From assembly GCA_036675505.1 (NCBI GenBank), contig JAKFEW010000141.1, forward strand, positions 1-64,000: a DNA stretch of 64,000 bases, in the 5' to 3' direction. This document shows, piece by piece, positions 46,085 through 53,734 of the stretch (positions are counted from its first letter, which is position 1; each line of letters opens with the position of its first letter). The notes beneath the pieces are model-generated. The model saw nothing but the letters and a program-made list of their open reading frames with translations. It was not told the origin of the DNA and searched no databases. A program made the position numbers and the translations under genes. The DNA comes from JAKFEW01 sp036675505. Its GTDB lineage: Bacteria > Cyanobacteriota > Sericytochromatia > S15B-MN24 > JAQBPE01.

Positions 46085-46537
46085 ATGCGCACCATTCGAG
46101 AGGTCATGACCCCGAACCCCGTGTGCTGTCCCGCGGACGCGACGATTCAGGTCGTGGCCGAGAAGATGAGGCAGGAAGACACAGGCTTCATCCCGTTGGT
46201 CGATACGGCGACCGGCAAGGTGTGTGGCGTGATCACGGACCGCGACCTGGCCGTGCGGGCGCTCTACGACGGCGCCGATCCGTTTCGCGCGACCGCGCGC
46301 GAGTATTGCAGCGAGAACCTCGCGACGATCGGCCCCGGCGCGAGCCTCGAGGCCGCCATCCACGTGATGGAGGATCGCCACGTCAGGCGGCTGATCGTGA
46401 TGGACGACGGCCAGGCGATCGGCGTGGTGTCGCTAGGCGACCTCGCGGAGACCACGCCGAAGCTCGCCGAGGAGGTGTTGGTCGCGATCTCGAAGTCGCC
46501 CAAGACACTCGCGCACAAGAAGCGACTCGCGTCATAA
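46085..46537 (+). CDS. Two-CBS-domain protein
   Basis: A 150-residue protein made of a CBS pair. CBS1 opens with VMTPNPVCCPADATIQVVAE and contains GVITDRDLAVRAL; CBS2 has LEAAIHVMEDRHVRRLIVMDD followed by GVVSLGDLAE. Such stand-alone pairs bind adenine nucleotides and act as energy or stress sensors. GAGGAGGAG precedes the ATG at 46085. It is followed after seven bases by the sensor gene at 46545. Confidence 0.9.
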   Translation: MRTIREVMTPNPVCCPADATIQVVAEKMRQEDTGFIPLVDTATGKVCGVITDRDLAVRALYDGADPFRATAREYCSENLATIGPGASLEAAIHVMEDRHVRRLIVMDDGQAIGVVSLGDLAETTPKLAEEVLVAISKSPKTLAHKKRLAS

Positions 46538-46538
46538 T
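46533..46538 (+). promoter_or_regulatory. -10-like CATAAT, six bases before a GTG start
   Basis: CATAATGGCCGG lies directly before the GTG of the ethylene-receptor-like gene and overlaps the CBS stop codon. It has the same spacing as the other leaderless candidates. It would allow the sensor pair to be transcribed independently of the CBS gene. Confidence 0.45.
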
Positions 46539-46544
46539 GGCCGG

Positions 46545-47126
46545 GTGAATCACACCCACCTTCCCGACGTCGTTTCCGCGTTCATGCCCCATGGCCACTG
46601 TTGGGCCTGGACGCCTGGTATCTTGTGGATGATGGTGATCGGCAACGCCCTCGTCGCGCTGTCCTATTACTCGATCCCGATCGTGCTCTTTCGTCTGGTG
46701 CGGGGCCGGCGCGACCTGCCGTACCCGCACCTTTTCGTGCTTTTCGGGCTCTTCATCCTCTTCTGCGGCACCGGCCACCTCATCGACATCGTCACGATCT
46801 GGCACCCGGTCTACTGGTTCGACGCGACCTGGGACACCTTCACCGGCGCCATCTCGATCGCCACGGCGGTCGTGCTCTGGCCATTGCTGCCCCGGCTCTT
46901 GAAGGCGGGCACGATCGAGCAGATCGTCGAGCAGGAGACCATCGCCGAGCTCGAGGAGAAGAACCAGGCCCTGGCGGAGGCGAACCAGCGCCATGCCGCT
47001 GCCAACCGGGCGCTCCAGGATCAGATGAGCGCGATGAACCGGGCCGTGGACCTGATGGCCGAGCGGGAAGCGCGCATCGCCGAGCTGCGGGCGGAGCTCG
47101 CGAGGCTGCGGGGCGACGACGCGTGA
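46545..47126 (+). CDS. Ethylene-receptor-like membrane sensor without kinase domain
   Basis: A 193-residue protein with an N-terminal three-helix membrane domain of the ETR1/SynEtr1 type. PHGHCWAWTPGILW comes first, then ALSYYSIPIVLFRLVRGRR, then FVLFGLFILFCGTGHLIDIV. The last carries Cys74 and His78 in the CxxxH spacing used for copper(I) in ethylene receptors. A fourth hydrophobic stretch and a long coiled coil (about 120-190) end the protein; no kinase is fused. The position corresponding to the essential Asp25 of ETR1 appears to be Asn34. Its stop overlaps the start of a histidine kinase (GTGA), implying a two-component receptor made of separate chains. Confidence 0.8.
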   Translation: MNHTHLPDVVSAFMPHGHCWAWTPGILWMMVIGNALVALSYYSIPIVLFRLVRGRRDLPYPHLFVLFGLFILFCGTGHLIDIVTIWHPVYWFDATWDTFTGAISIATAVVLWPLLPRLLKAGTIEQIVEQETIAELEEKNQALAEANQRHAAANRALQDQMSAMNRAVDLMAEREARIAELRAELARLRGDDA

Positions 47127-48445
47127 GCTTGCCGCAACGGCTCGCGAGCCACGCCTGGCTGCTGGTCGGCCTGTTCGCGACGAGTGGCGCTGTGATGTTC
47201 TACACCAACGTGTGGCTGCTCGGCGAGCCCGCGCTGGTGCGCGCGATGGGGCCCGTCGCCGTGTGGGTCTCGCTGGGCCGCCTCGCCCTCGCGATCCTGC
47301 TCCTGGGCGCGGCCTTCTACTTCGCGTTCTGGCTGCAGAGGGCGGTGCTCGCGCCGATGGCCGTCATTCGCAAGACGCTCGACGCGATCCACACGGGCCA
47401 CGCCGAGGCCGAGGTCGCGATGCCGGCCCACGCCGCCACCGAGCTGCGCGAGATCGGCGCGGACCTCGCGCGCGTGGTCGCGCGGCTCCACGACAAGCGG
47501 CGGCAGCTCGCGGAGAGCAGCCAGGCGAGCCGGCAGGCCTTCGACGCCATGGTCGCGGCGCTTGCGGACGCCGTCGAGCTCAACCGGCGCGCGAACGACC
47601 TGAACGAGGCGCTCACGCGCCAGAAGGACGCGGTCGAGGTCGAGGTCTGCCGGCGCACCGAAGAGCTTCAGGCCGCCAACGAGGAGCTCACGACCCAGGC
47701 CGAGGAGCTCGAGGCCGCCAACGAGCAGTTGCAGCAAATCGACCGCATGAAGGACCAGTTCCTCGCGATCCTGTCCCACGAGCTGCGCACGCCCCTGAAC
47801 GCCGTGGTGGGCTTCGCGAGCGTGCTCGAAGACGAGCTGGCCGGCCCGCTCAACGCCACCCAGCACGCCTACCTCGCCAAGGTGAACAGCGGCACCGAGG
47901 TGCTGATCCGGCTGATCAACGACCTGCTCGACATGAGCCGGATCCAGGCCGGCAAGTTCACGCTCGCGCCCGAGCCCGCGGCGTTCGAGCCGCTGCTCGT
48001 CGAGGCGCTCGGCAGCCTGGCGCCGCTCGCGACGCGCAAGGGCCAGGACGTCACGCACGAGACGGTCGGCGCCCTGCCGCCGATCACGATCGACCCGCAG
48101 CGCATCCGGCAGGTGCTGCTCAACCTGGTCGGCAACGCGATCAAATTCACGCCGGAGGGCGGGCACATCCGGGTCGTCGCCCGCATGGAAGGCGATCGGC
48201 TGCGCTGTGAGGTCACGGACAGCGGGCCCGGCATCTCGGCCGCCGATCAGGCGCGCCTGTTCAAGCCCTTCACCCAGCTCGACATGAGCAACACGCGCCG
48301 GGCCGGCGGCACAGGCCTGGGGCTCTCGATCAGCAAGGCGCTGGTCGAGGCGCATGGCGGGGAGATCGGGGTGGTGAGCGAGCTGGGCCGGGGCTCGACC
48401 TTCTGGTTCACGCTGCCGACGCCTCAAACGGGAGAGATGCGGTAG
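47123..48445 (+). CDS. Membrane histidine kinase coupled to the ethylene-receptor-like sensor
   Basis: A 440-residue kinase starting at the overlapping GTG. Two transmembrane helices (about 10-30 and 50-72) are joined by only about 20 residues, so there is almost no periplasmic sensor. A HAMP-like linker (75-125) follows, then a long coiled coil (130-210; NEELTTQAEELEAANEQLQQ), HisKA with His219 (AILSHELRTPLNAVVGF) and an HATPase with LVGNAIKFTPEGG, TDSGPGIS and AGGTGLGLSISKALVEAHGG. The lack of its own input domain and the coupling to the sensor gene argue that the two interact, perhaps through their coiled coils. The response regulator is unknown. Confidence 0.9.
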   Translation: MSLPQRLASHAWLLVGLFATSGAVMFYTNVWLLGEPALVRAMGPVAVWVSLGRLALAILLLGAAFYFAFWLQRAVLAPMAVIRKTLDAIHTGHAEAEVAMPAHAATELREIGADLARVVARLHDKRRQLAESSQASRQAFDAMVAALADAVELNRRANDLNEALTRQKDAVEVEVCRRTEELQAANEELTTQAEELEAANEQLQQIDRMKDQFLAILSHELRTPLNAVVGFASVLEDELAGPLNATQHAYLAKVNSGTEVLIRLINDLLDMSRIQAGKFTLAPEPAAFEPLLVEALGSLAPLATRKGQDVTHETVGALPPITIDPQRIRQVLLNLVGNAIKFTPEGGHIRVVARMEGDRLRCEVTDSGPGISAADQARLFKPFTQLDMSNTRRAGGTGLGLSISKALVEAHGGEIGVVSELGRGSTFWFTLPTPQTGEMR

Positions 48446-49080
48446 GCGCAGCGACGGGCGCCGGCCACGATGTGCTCCGTGCGCTCGACCCGCGCGAGCG
48501 GGCCGAGCGCGTCCTGGAACGCGCGCAGCTCCGCGCGGCAGAGGCCGGGCGAGAGGGAGGCGGCGGCACAGATGGGGCAATGGTTCTCGATCAGCAGCCA
48601 GCCATCGCCCTCGGCGCGGGCTTCAGCCATGTAGCCTTCGCGCTCGCGCATGGCGGCCAGCCGGGTGACGCGCTCGCCGAGGTCGGCGATGCCTGAGAGC
48701 GCCTGGGCGTAGAAGGCCTTGGCCTCGGTCTCGCGGCTGCCGATCACGCGCTCGAGCGCGTCCTCGCCCAGCGTGGCGCGGATCGAGCGGATCAGCTGGG
48801 TGGCGAGGTCGGCGTGGGCGTCGGGGAAGCGCTGGTCGCCCGCCGGGGTGAGCCGCCACACCTGGCGCGGGCGGCCCACGCCGCGCGCCTCGGCGCTGGC
48901 CTCGACCAGGCCCTCGGCGGCGAGGCGCATGAGCTGCTGGCGTGCGGCCTCGCCGGTGGTGCCGAGGGTCGCGCCGAGGACCGCGGCCGTCTGCGGTCCA
49001 CGGGTCTTGAGCTGGAGCAAAAGCCGATCAGCAGCTGTTTTCCCGGCACCTGCCGGGTTTCCCGAGTTTTCTGTTGACAT
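48424..49080 (-). CDS. SufR-like Fe-S HTH transcriptional regulator
   Basis: A 218-residue protein with an N-terminal winged helix (LLLQLKTRGPQTAAVLGATL, RQQLMRLAAEGLVEA, GRPRQVWRLTPAGDQ). The C-terminus has Cys168, Cys171, Cys181 and Cys211; Cys168-X12-Cys181 and the later Cys211 match the cluster ligands of cyanobacterial SufR. SufR senses iron-sulfur cluster status and represses suf genes. Here the divergent neighbour is superoxide dismutase, so it may link cluster damage to superoxide defence. The ATG overlaps the -35 box of the sod promoter. It ends with a 22-bp convergent overlap with the kinase gene. Confidence 0.8.
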   Translation of the reverse strand: MSTENSGNPAGAGKTAADRLLLQLKTRGPQTAAVLGATLGTTGEAARQQLMRLAAEGLVEASAEARGVGRPRQVWRLTPAGDQRFPDAHADLATQLIRSIRATLGEDALERVIGSRETEAKAFYAQALSGIADLGERVTRLAAMREREGYMAEARAEGDGWLLIENHCPICAAASLSPGLCRAELRAFQDALGPLARVERTEHIVAGARRCAYRISPV

Positions 49081-49102
49081 ACCCGCTCGCCCCCAATAAA
49101 CT
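49074..49102 (+). promoter_or_regulatory. Sigma70-type promoter of sodA (TTGACA-N17-TAAACT)
   Basis: A consensus -35 TTGACA (49074-49079), an exact 17-base spacer and -10 TAAACT (49097-49102) precede sodA by about 70 bases. The -35 overlaps the start codon region of the divergent SufR-like gene, so a regulator bound here could affect both genes. This is the only promoter in the window with a near-perfect -35. Confidence 0.75.
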
Positions 49103-49170
49103 AAGGCCCACCTTGGAAAATACACCGGCGGATGCCATCGCGCAACCGCCGGGCACGAGAGGAGACACCG

Positions 49171-49812
49171 ATGGCCTTCACGCTGCCCGACCTGACGTAC
49201 GATTACTCGGCCCTCGAGCCGCACATCGACGCGCGGACGATGGAGATTCACCACACGAAGCACCACCAGGCCTACATCACGAACGTGAACAAGGCGCTGG
49301 AAGGGCACGATGAGCTGGCTTCGCTGAGCATCGTCGAGCTGATGCGCGATTTGACGAAGGTGCCCGAGGGCATCCGCCAGACCGTGATCAACAACGGCGG
49401 CGGCCACCTCAACCACAGCCTGTTCTGGAAGATCATGGGCCCGGGCAAGGGCGGCGAGCCGGGCGGCGAGCTGAAAACGTTGATCGAGGGTGCCTTCGGC
49501 GACTTCGGCCAGTTCCGCGAGAAGTTCAATGCAGCGGCCGCGACGCGCTTCGGCTCGGGCTGGGCCTGGCTGTGCCTGGGCGCGGACGGCAAGCTGCACG
49601 TCGAGAGCTCGGCCAACCAGGACACGCCGCTCTCGCACGGGCACACGCCGATCATGGGCATCGACGTCTGGGAGCACGCCTACTACCTGCACTACCAGAA
49701 CCGCCGCGCGGACTACGTGCAGGCCTGGTGGAACGTGCTCGACTGGGACGAGGTCGCGAACAACCTCACAGCCGCCAAGGCCACCCCGGGCGTCCTGGCC
49801 TCGGTGAAGTAG
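49171..49812 (+). CDS. sodA: Superoxide dismutase, Mn type
   Basis: A 213-residue Fe/Mn superoxide dismutase. Metal ligands are His27 (TMEIHHTKHHQAYI), the second His in NNGGGHLNHSLFW, and Asp/His in MGIDVWEHAYYLHYQN. The glycine in GGGHLNH and the Gln in SSANQDTPLSHG are the pattern of manganese enzymes. No signal peptide, so it is cytoplasmic. GAGGAGA precedes the ATG at 49171. It is transcribed from the TTGACA/TAAACT promoter and divergent from the SufR-like regulator. Confidence 0.95.
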   Translation: MAFTLPDLTYDYSALEPHIDARTMEIHHTKHHQAYITNVNKALEGHDELASLSIVELMRDLTKVPEGIRQTVINNGGGHLNHSLFWKIMGPGKGGEPGGELKTLIEGAFGDFGQFREKFNAAAATRFGSGWAWLCLGADGKLHVESSANQDTPLSHGHTPIMGIDVWEHAYYLHYQNRRADYVQAWWNVLDWDEVANNLTAAKATPGVLASVK

Positions 49813-49831
49813 CACCAGGCAGGGTGATGGG

Positions 49832-51250
49832 TCAGTGCTGCGCGAACCAGCGCAGCACCTGACCGCCCCAGCCATCCAGCTTGCCGCGCATATACACGTC
49901 CGCCGCCCGCCGGTTCGCGAGCGACCACGTCGGGTAGGCGTGGATGAGCCCGCTCACGCCGGAGAGCGGCACGCCGCGCCGCATCGCCATCGCGAACTCA
50001 TGGATCAGCTCGCCCGCGTGCGCGCCCACGATCGTCGCGCCGAGCACCCGCCCCTTCGGCGACGCCAGCACCTTCACGAAGCCGCGCGTCTCGCCGTCGG
50101 TCACCGCGCGGTCCACGTCCGCGAACGGGAACACATGCGCCGCGAAAGGCGCGCCGGCCGCCTTCAGGCTGGCCTCACCCGCGCCCACGCGCCCGACCTC
50201 GGGGTCGGTGAAGGTGGCCCAGGGCACCACCGTGTAGTCCATCTTGCCGGAGAACGGGAACAGCGCGTTGCGCAGCGCGATCTTGGCCTCGGCCTCGGCC
50301 ACGTGGGTGAACATCAGGCCACCCGCGACGTCGCCCACCGCGAACACGCCGGGCGCGCTCGTCCGCATCGCGGCGTCGACCGCGATGAAGCCGCGTTCGT
50401 CGAGTCGCACGCCCGCCGCCTCGAGGTCGAGGCCCTCGAGGTTGGGCTGGCGGCCCACCGCGACGAGCACCGCGTCGAAAGGCACGCTCGAGCGGACGCG
50501 GCCCGGCCCCTCGAGCTCGAGCAACCCTTCGTTGGCGACGACCGGCGTCGTATCGAGCCGCACGTCGATGCCCTCGGCGCGCAGCGCCTCGGCCACCACG
50601 GCCGCCGCCTCGGGCTCTTCCTTCGGCAGCAGCTGGGGGCCGCGCTGGACGATGGTGACCTGCGCGCCGAGCCGCGCGAAGGCCTGGCCCAGCTCGCAGC
50701 CGATCGGCCCGCCGCCGATCACCACCAGGCGCCGCGGCAGCGTCCGCAGCCCATGCCAGAGCGTGGTGGTGTCGTACCAGGCGCCAGCGGGCAGCCCGGG
50801 GATCGCCGGCGGCGCCGGCCGCGTGCCGGTCGCGATCACGATGTGACGCGCCTCCAGCACCCGGTCGCCGGCCTGGAGCCGGCCTGGCCCCAGGAACCGG
50901 GCCGGGGCGTGCGTCAGCACGTCGACGCCCAGGCGCTGGAACCGCTCGACGCTGTCGTGGACGGCGACCGTCCGAACCGCGCTGTCGACGTAGTCCATCA
51001 CCGCGCCCAGGTCCGCCTCGACCGGCCGGGCCGGCAAGCCGTAGCGGTCGGCGGTGCGCAGCGCATGGGCGGCCTTGGCGGCGCGGATGAAGGCCTTGCT
51101 CGGGATGCAGCCCTCGTTCAGGCAGTCGCCACCGAGCTCCGCGCACTTCTCCACGAGCGCGACCTTCGCGCCGAAGAGCGCCGCGCCGGCCGCCACGACC
51201 AGGCCGCCGGCGCCGCCGCCGACCACGACCAGCCGGTACTGCTCAGCCAC
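49832..51250 (-). CDS. Pyridine nucleotide-disulfide oxidoreductase (mercuric reductase / dihydrolipoamide dehydrogenase-like)
   Basis: A 472-residue flavoprotein: FAD motif VVVGGGAGGLVVAAGAALFG, active disulfide GGDCLNEGCIPSK, NAD motif LVVIGGGPIGCELGQAFARLG, VFAVGDVAGGLMFTHVA, and a C-terminal dimer domain with HAYPTWS. It lacks the N-terminal metal-binding domain and the C-terminal vicinal cysteines of true MerA. It therefore probably reduces an unknown disulfide or quinone. The gene overlaps the TVP38 gene by 8 bp. The neighbourhood resembles clusters in cyanobacteria where this enzyme and TVP38 proteins occur together. Confidence 0.88.
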   Translation of the reverse strand: MAEQYRLVVVGGGAGGLVVAAGAALFGAKVALVEKCAELGGDCLNEGCIPSKAFIRAAKAAHALRTADRYGLPARPVEADLGAVMDYVDSAVRTVAVHDSVERFQRLGVDVLTHAPARFLGPGRLQAGDRVLEARHIVIATGTRPAPPAIPGLPAGAWYDTTTLWHGLRTLPRRLVVIGGGPIGCELGQAFARLGAQVTIVQRGPQLLPKEEPEAAAVVAEALRAEGIDVRLDTTPVVANEGLLELEGPGRVRSSVPFDAVLVAVGRQPNLEGLDLEAAGVRLDERGFIAVDAAMRTSAPGVFAVGDVAGGLMFTHVAEAEAKIALRNALFPFSGKMDYTVVPWATFTDPEVGRVGAGEASLKAAGAPFAAHVFPFADVDRAVTDGETRGFVKVLASPKGRVLGATIVGAHAGELIHEFAMAMRRGVPLSGVSGLIHAYPTWSLANRRAADVYMRGKLDGWGGQVLRWFAQH

Positions 51251-51917
51251 CGAGCACTTCCTCGACGGCGGAGGCGGACGTGGCGGGCGTGGGCTTCTTG
51301 CGCACGAACACGGGGATCAGCGCGAGCACGCCGAGCGCCGCGAAGGCGTACAGGATCTTCCGCGGGTCGCCCTCCGAGGCGGCCGCGCCGAGGTAGGTGA
51401 AGACGGCGGCACCCGGCATGATGCCGAAGAACGTGCCGAGCAGGTAGTCGCGGAACGAGACGCGCGTGAGGCCCGCGCCGTAATTGATGCCGTTGAACGG
51501 GAAGAGGGGCACGAGGCGCAAGAATAGCATGAAGGACAGGCCGTTGTGGGCGAGGCCCTCATCGAGCTCCTTGAGGCGCCCGCCCAGGCGCTTCTCGACC
51601 TCCGTGCGGCCGAGCCTGCGGCCGATGAAGAAGGTGCAGCAGGCCCCGAGCGTGGCGGCGAAGACGTTGATGGCCGTGCCCCAGCCCAGGCCGAAGAGCA
51701 GGCCGCCGGCGATCGTCACGGGCGCCGAGGGGATCGCGAGCAGGATCGTCATGACCTTGAACGCGACGAAGGCGATCGGCGCCCACGGCCCCAGGGTCTG
51801 AAGCGCCGCCTGGAGCTGCTTCTCGAAGCCTTCGCCCGAGATGCCCAGCTGGCGAGCCAGCAGGAGGCCGATGGCGATGAAGGCGGCGAAGCCGATGAGC
51901 TTGAGCGCGAGGCGCAT
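51243..51917 (-). CDS. TVP38/TMEM64 (VTT-domain) membrane protein
   Basis: A 224-residue membrane protein with the VTT/SNARE-associated domain: IPSAPVTIAGGLLFGLGWGTAINVFAATLGACCTF, GRRLGRTEVEKRLGG, LRLVPLFPFNGINYGAGLTRVSFRDYLLGT and PGAAVFTYLGAA. The family is related to DedA and to lipid scramblases or transporters. The ATG at 51917 lies two bases after the DUF547 stop and overlaps the downstream reductase start. It is the middle gene of a three-gene operon. Confidence 0.9.
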   Translation of the reverse strand: MRLALKLIGFAAFIAIGLLLARQLGISGEGFEKQLQAALQTLGPWAPIAFVAFKVMTILLAIPSAPVTIAGGLLFGLGWGTAINVFAATLGACCTFFIGRRLGRTEVEKRLGGRLKELDEGLAHNGLSFMLFLRLVPLFPFNGINYGAGLTRVSFRDYLLGTFFGIMPGAAVFTYLGAAASEGDPRKILYAFAALGVLALIPVFVRKKPTPATSASAVEEVLGG

Positions 51918-51919
51918 GG

Positions 51920-52654
51920 CTAGCGCTTCCCGTTCAGCGACCAGTCGTACTCGAGGTACCTGATCACGGTGCCTTCCGCGGCGATCCAGTCGCGCACGCC
52001 GGCCGGCGCGAGGCGCTGGACGTAGCGCGGCACCGAGCCCGCCGCCCGCTCGAAGTCGGCCGCGTACCACTTGAAGAGCATCGAAAGCTGCGCCGACTTC
52101 TTCGCGGCGTCGAAGCGGTTGCGCTCGGCGCTCGCGAGGAACCAGCGGCCCTGATCGTCGAGCTGGGCCTCGAGGCGCGGGCCCGTGTAAGCTTCCGAGC
52201 GCAGCTTCGGGCAGCTCTTCGCCGCGCAGACGAGCGCGAAGTGGACGCGCGGCTCGTCGAAGCTCGGGCGGATCTGGGCGTGCTCGAGGTCGTTCAGGGT
52301 CAGCGTCTGGCCGAACACGCGGTAGCGGTCGAGCTTGAAGAACGTCTGGCGGCCGAAGAACGAGGCCGGCGATTTGCCTTGCAGCACCGCGTCGATCACC
52401 AGCGCGTTGTAGGCGTTGAGCCAGGCGGCGAGCTGCGCGGGGCGATCGCCCTCGGCCTTCGGGTCGGCGACGGCGACAGCCGCCACCAGCTTCGCGAGCA
52501 CCGGCCGCTCGGCCGCGAGGCCCGCGTAGTCGACGACGCCGTCGCGCACGTGCGTGCGCACCAGCCGGTCGTAGCCCGACCAGTCCACCTTGGCCCAGGC
52601 GGGGCCCGCCGAGAGCCCGAGCACGAGCCCCAACGCCGCGGCGACCTGTCTCAT
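51920..52654 (-). CDS. Secreted DUF547 protein
   Basis: A 244-residue protein with a signal peptide (VAAALGLVLGLSAGPAWA). It has the DUF547 core: VVDYAGLAAERPVL, AAWLNAYNALVIDAVLQGKSP, LNDLEHAQIRP and VHFALVCAAKSCPKLRSEAY. Function unknown; the conserved His and Cys suggest an enzyme. The ATG at 52654 has GAGGAGG upstream. First gene of the DUF547-TVP38-reductase operon. Confidence 0.88.
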   Translation of the reverse strand: MRQVAAALGLVLGLSAGPAWAKVDWSGYDRLVRTHVRDGVVDYAGLAAERPVLAKLVAAVAVADPKAEGDRPAQLAAWLNAYNALVIDAVLQGKSPASFFGRQTFFKLDRYRVFGQTLTLNDLEHAQIRPSFDEPRVHFALVCAAKSCPKLRSEAYTGPRLEAQLDDQGRWFLASAERNRFDAAKKSAQLSMLFKWYAADFERAAGSVPRYVQRLAPAGVRDWIAAEGTVIRYLEYDWSLNGKR

Positions 52655-52803
52655 GGCGTCCTCCTCTTGCAGGGATACGCGGGCGCCCCTCCTGCCGGAT
52701 TTCGCTTTACCCCGCGCGCCGGCCCGTGCCACCTGCGCGGAAGAGGACCATGGTCCTGGACGCGTTGGGCCGAAAGCCGCTCAGCGCACCTCCTGGCGCA
52801 CCC

Positions 52804-52809
52804 TAGAAT
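52804..52809 (+). promoter_or_regulatory. -10-like TAGAAT upstream of a small lipoprotein
   Basis: CCTAGAATGGC lies 23 bases before the ATG at 52833, compatible with a short leader that includes AGGAGG. No -35 seen. Confidence 0.45.
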
Positions 52810-52832
52810 GGCTTCTGAATAGGAGGATTGCC

Positions 52833-53201
52833 ATGAACACATTCGATCCACGAAACCTCGCCCAGATCGCCACCCTCGTGGTGCTCGCCGGCTGCCAGGC
52901 GGCCTCGCCGGCGAGCACCACAAGGGCCGTATCTCCTGCTGCCGCCCTCGAACCAGCGGAAGCACCGGCAAACAAGCCTTCGCTGGTCTCCGTGGGCTCG
53001 GGCGCCATGGTGGCCGCAGGCGCGGGCAACGTGAAGGTCGCCTATGAGCTCCCGCGGCGCGCTGCTGACGACGCCAGGTGCGGCGGGGCGCCCGCCGGCT
53101 CGGCGCCGGCGAGCTGGGAAGCCGATCGCGCGCAGGCCGCCGGCTGCCTGGCCATCACGAACGGGACGATCGTCGACACGCCGCTGGCCGAGACCTTCTA
53201 G
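52833..53201 (+). CDS. Small lipoprotein, unknown function
   Basis: A 122-residue lipoprotein (lipobox VLAGC). It has an Ala/Pro-rich linker and a short mature part with two Cys residues (ARCGGAPAG and AAGCLAITNG) that could form a disulfide. TAGGAGGATTGCC before the ATG is the strongest ribosome-binding site in the region. It is followed by the 34-bp perfect inverted repeat. No family recognised. Confidence 0.7.
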   Translation: MNTFDPRNLAQIATLVVLAGCQAASPASTTRAVSPAAALEPAEAPANKPSLVSVGSGAMVAAGAGNVKVAYELPRRAADDARCGGAPAGSAPASWEADRAQAAGCLAITNGTIVDTPLAETF

Positions 53202-53211
53202 CACGCAACCG

Positions 53212-53284
53212 GCAGCGACCATCCAGGCGACCTCGGCGGCCGGGCGAAATGCCCGGCCGCCGAGGTCGCCTGGATGGTCGCTGC
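53212..53284. repeat. 34-bp perfect inverted repeat with 5-base loop
   Basis: The left arm (53212-53245) and right arm (53251-53284) are exact reverse complements over 34 bases around GAAAT. The element fills the gap between the small lipoprotein stop and the response-regulator stop codon, which begins at the next base. No T run follows on either strand. It could be a bidirectional terminator or an RNA-stabilising stem, but its length and perfection exceed normal terminators. Confidence 0.9.
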
Positions 53285-53734
53285 TCAGCCCGGCCGGGGC
53301 CCGATCAGCGCGTCGATGGCCTGCAACAAGGCGCGCCGACCGATCGGCTTCGCGATGTGGCCATCGCAACCCGCCTCCCGCGACGCTGCGAGTTGCTCGG
53401 GCATCACGGACGCCGTCAGGGCAACGATCAGCGTCGGCTCCAAGCCGAGGGACCGCTCCCACGCGCGCAGCGCCATGGTGGTCTCGAAGCCATCCATCTC
53501 GGGCATGTGCAAGTCCATGAGGATCAAGTCGTAGCGCGCGGCCCGAAAACGCGCGAGCGCCGCCGCGCCGCCCGCGACGATGTCGACGTGATAGGTTGAG
53601 TAGTAGAACATCGCCTCGAAGACGATGCGGTGGTGCTCGTTGTCCTCGACCAACAGGACGCGGCCGGACATTGGAATTGGCGTGCCCTCATCGGCGCCGC
53701 CACGCCGGCACGACGTGGAAGGGGTGGCATCCAT
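53285..53734 (-). CDS. Single-domain response regulator
   Basis: A 149-residue CheY-like receiver: acidic pocket VLLVEDNEHHR, phosphoacceptor Asp74 in ILMDLHMPEMDGFE, the switch Thr in IVALTASV and Lys in HIAKPIG. No output domain. The ATG at 53734 has GGAGG eight bases upstream. The receiver motif resembles those of hybrid kinases. It lies next to a second regulator and the chemosensory operon, and may act in that pathway. Confidence 0.88.
   Translation of the reverse strand: MDATPSTSCRRGGADEGTPIPMSGRVLLVEDNEHHRIVFEAMFYYSTYHVDIVAGGAAALARFRAARYDLILMDLHMPEMDGFETTMALRAWERSLGLEPTLIVALTASVMPEQLAASREAGCDGHIAKPIGRRALLQAIDALIGPRPG

Noticed and set aside
49832..51250. True mercuric reductase (merA)
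   Set aside because: Lacks the N-terminal HMA domain and the C-terminal Cys-Cys pair; there are no mer genes nearby.
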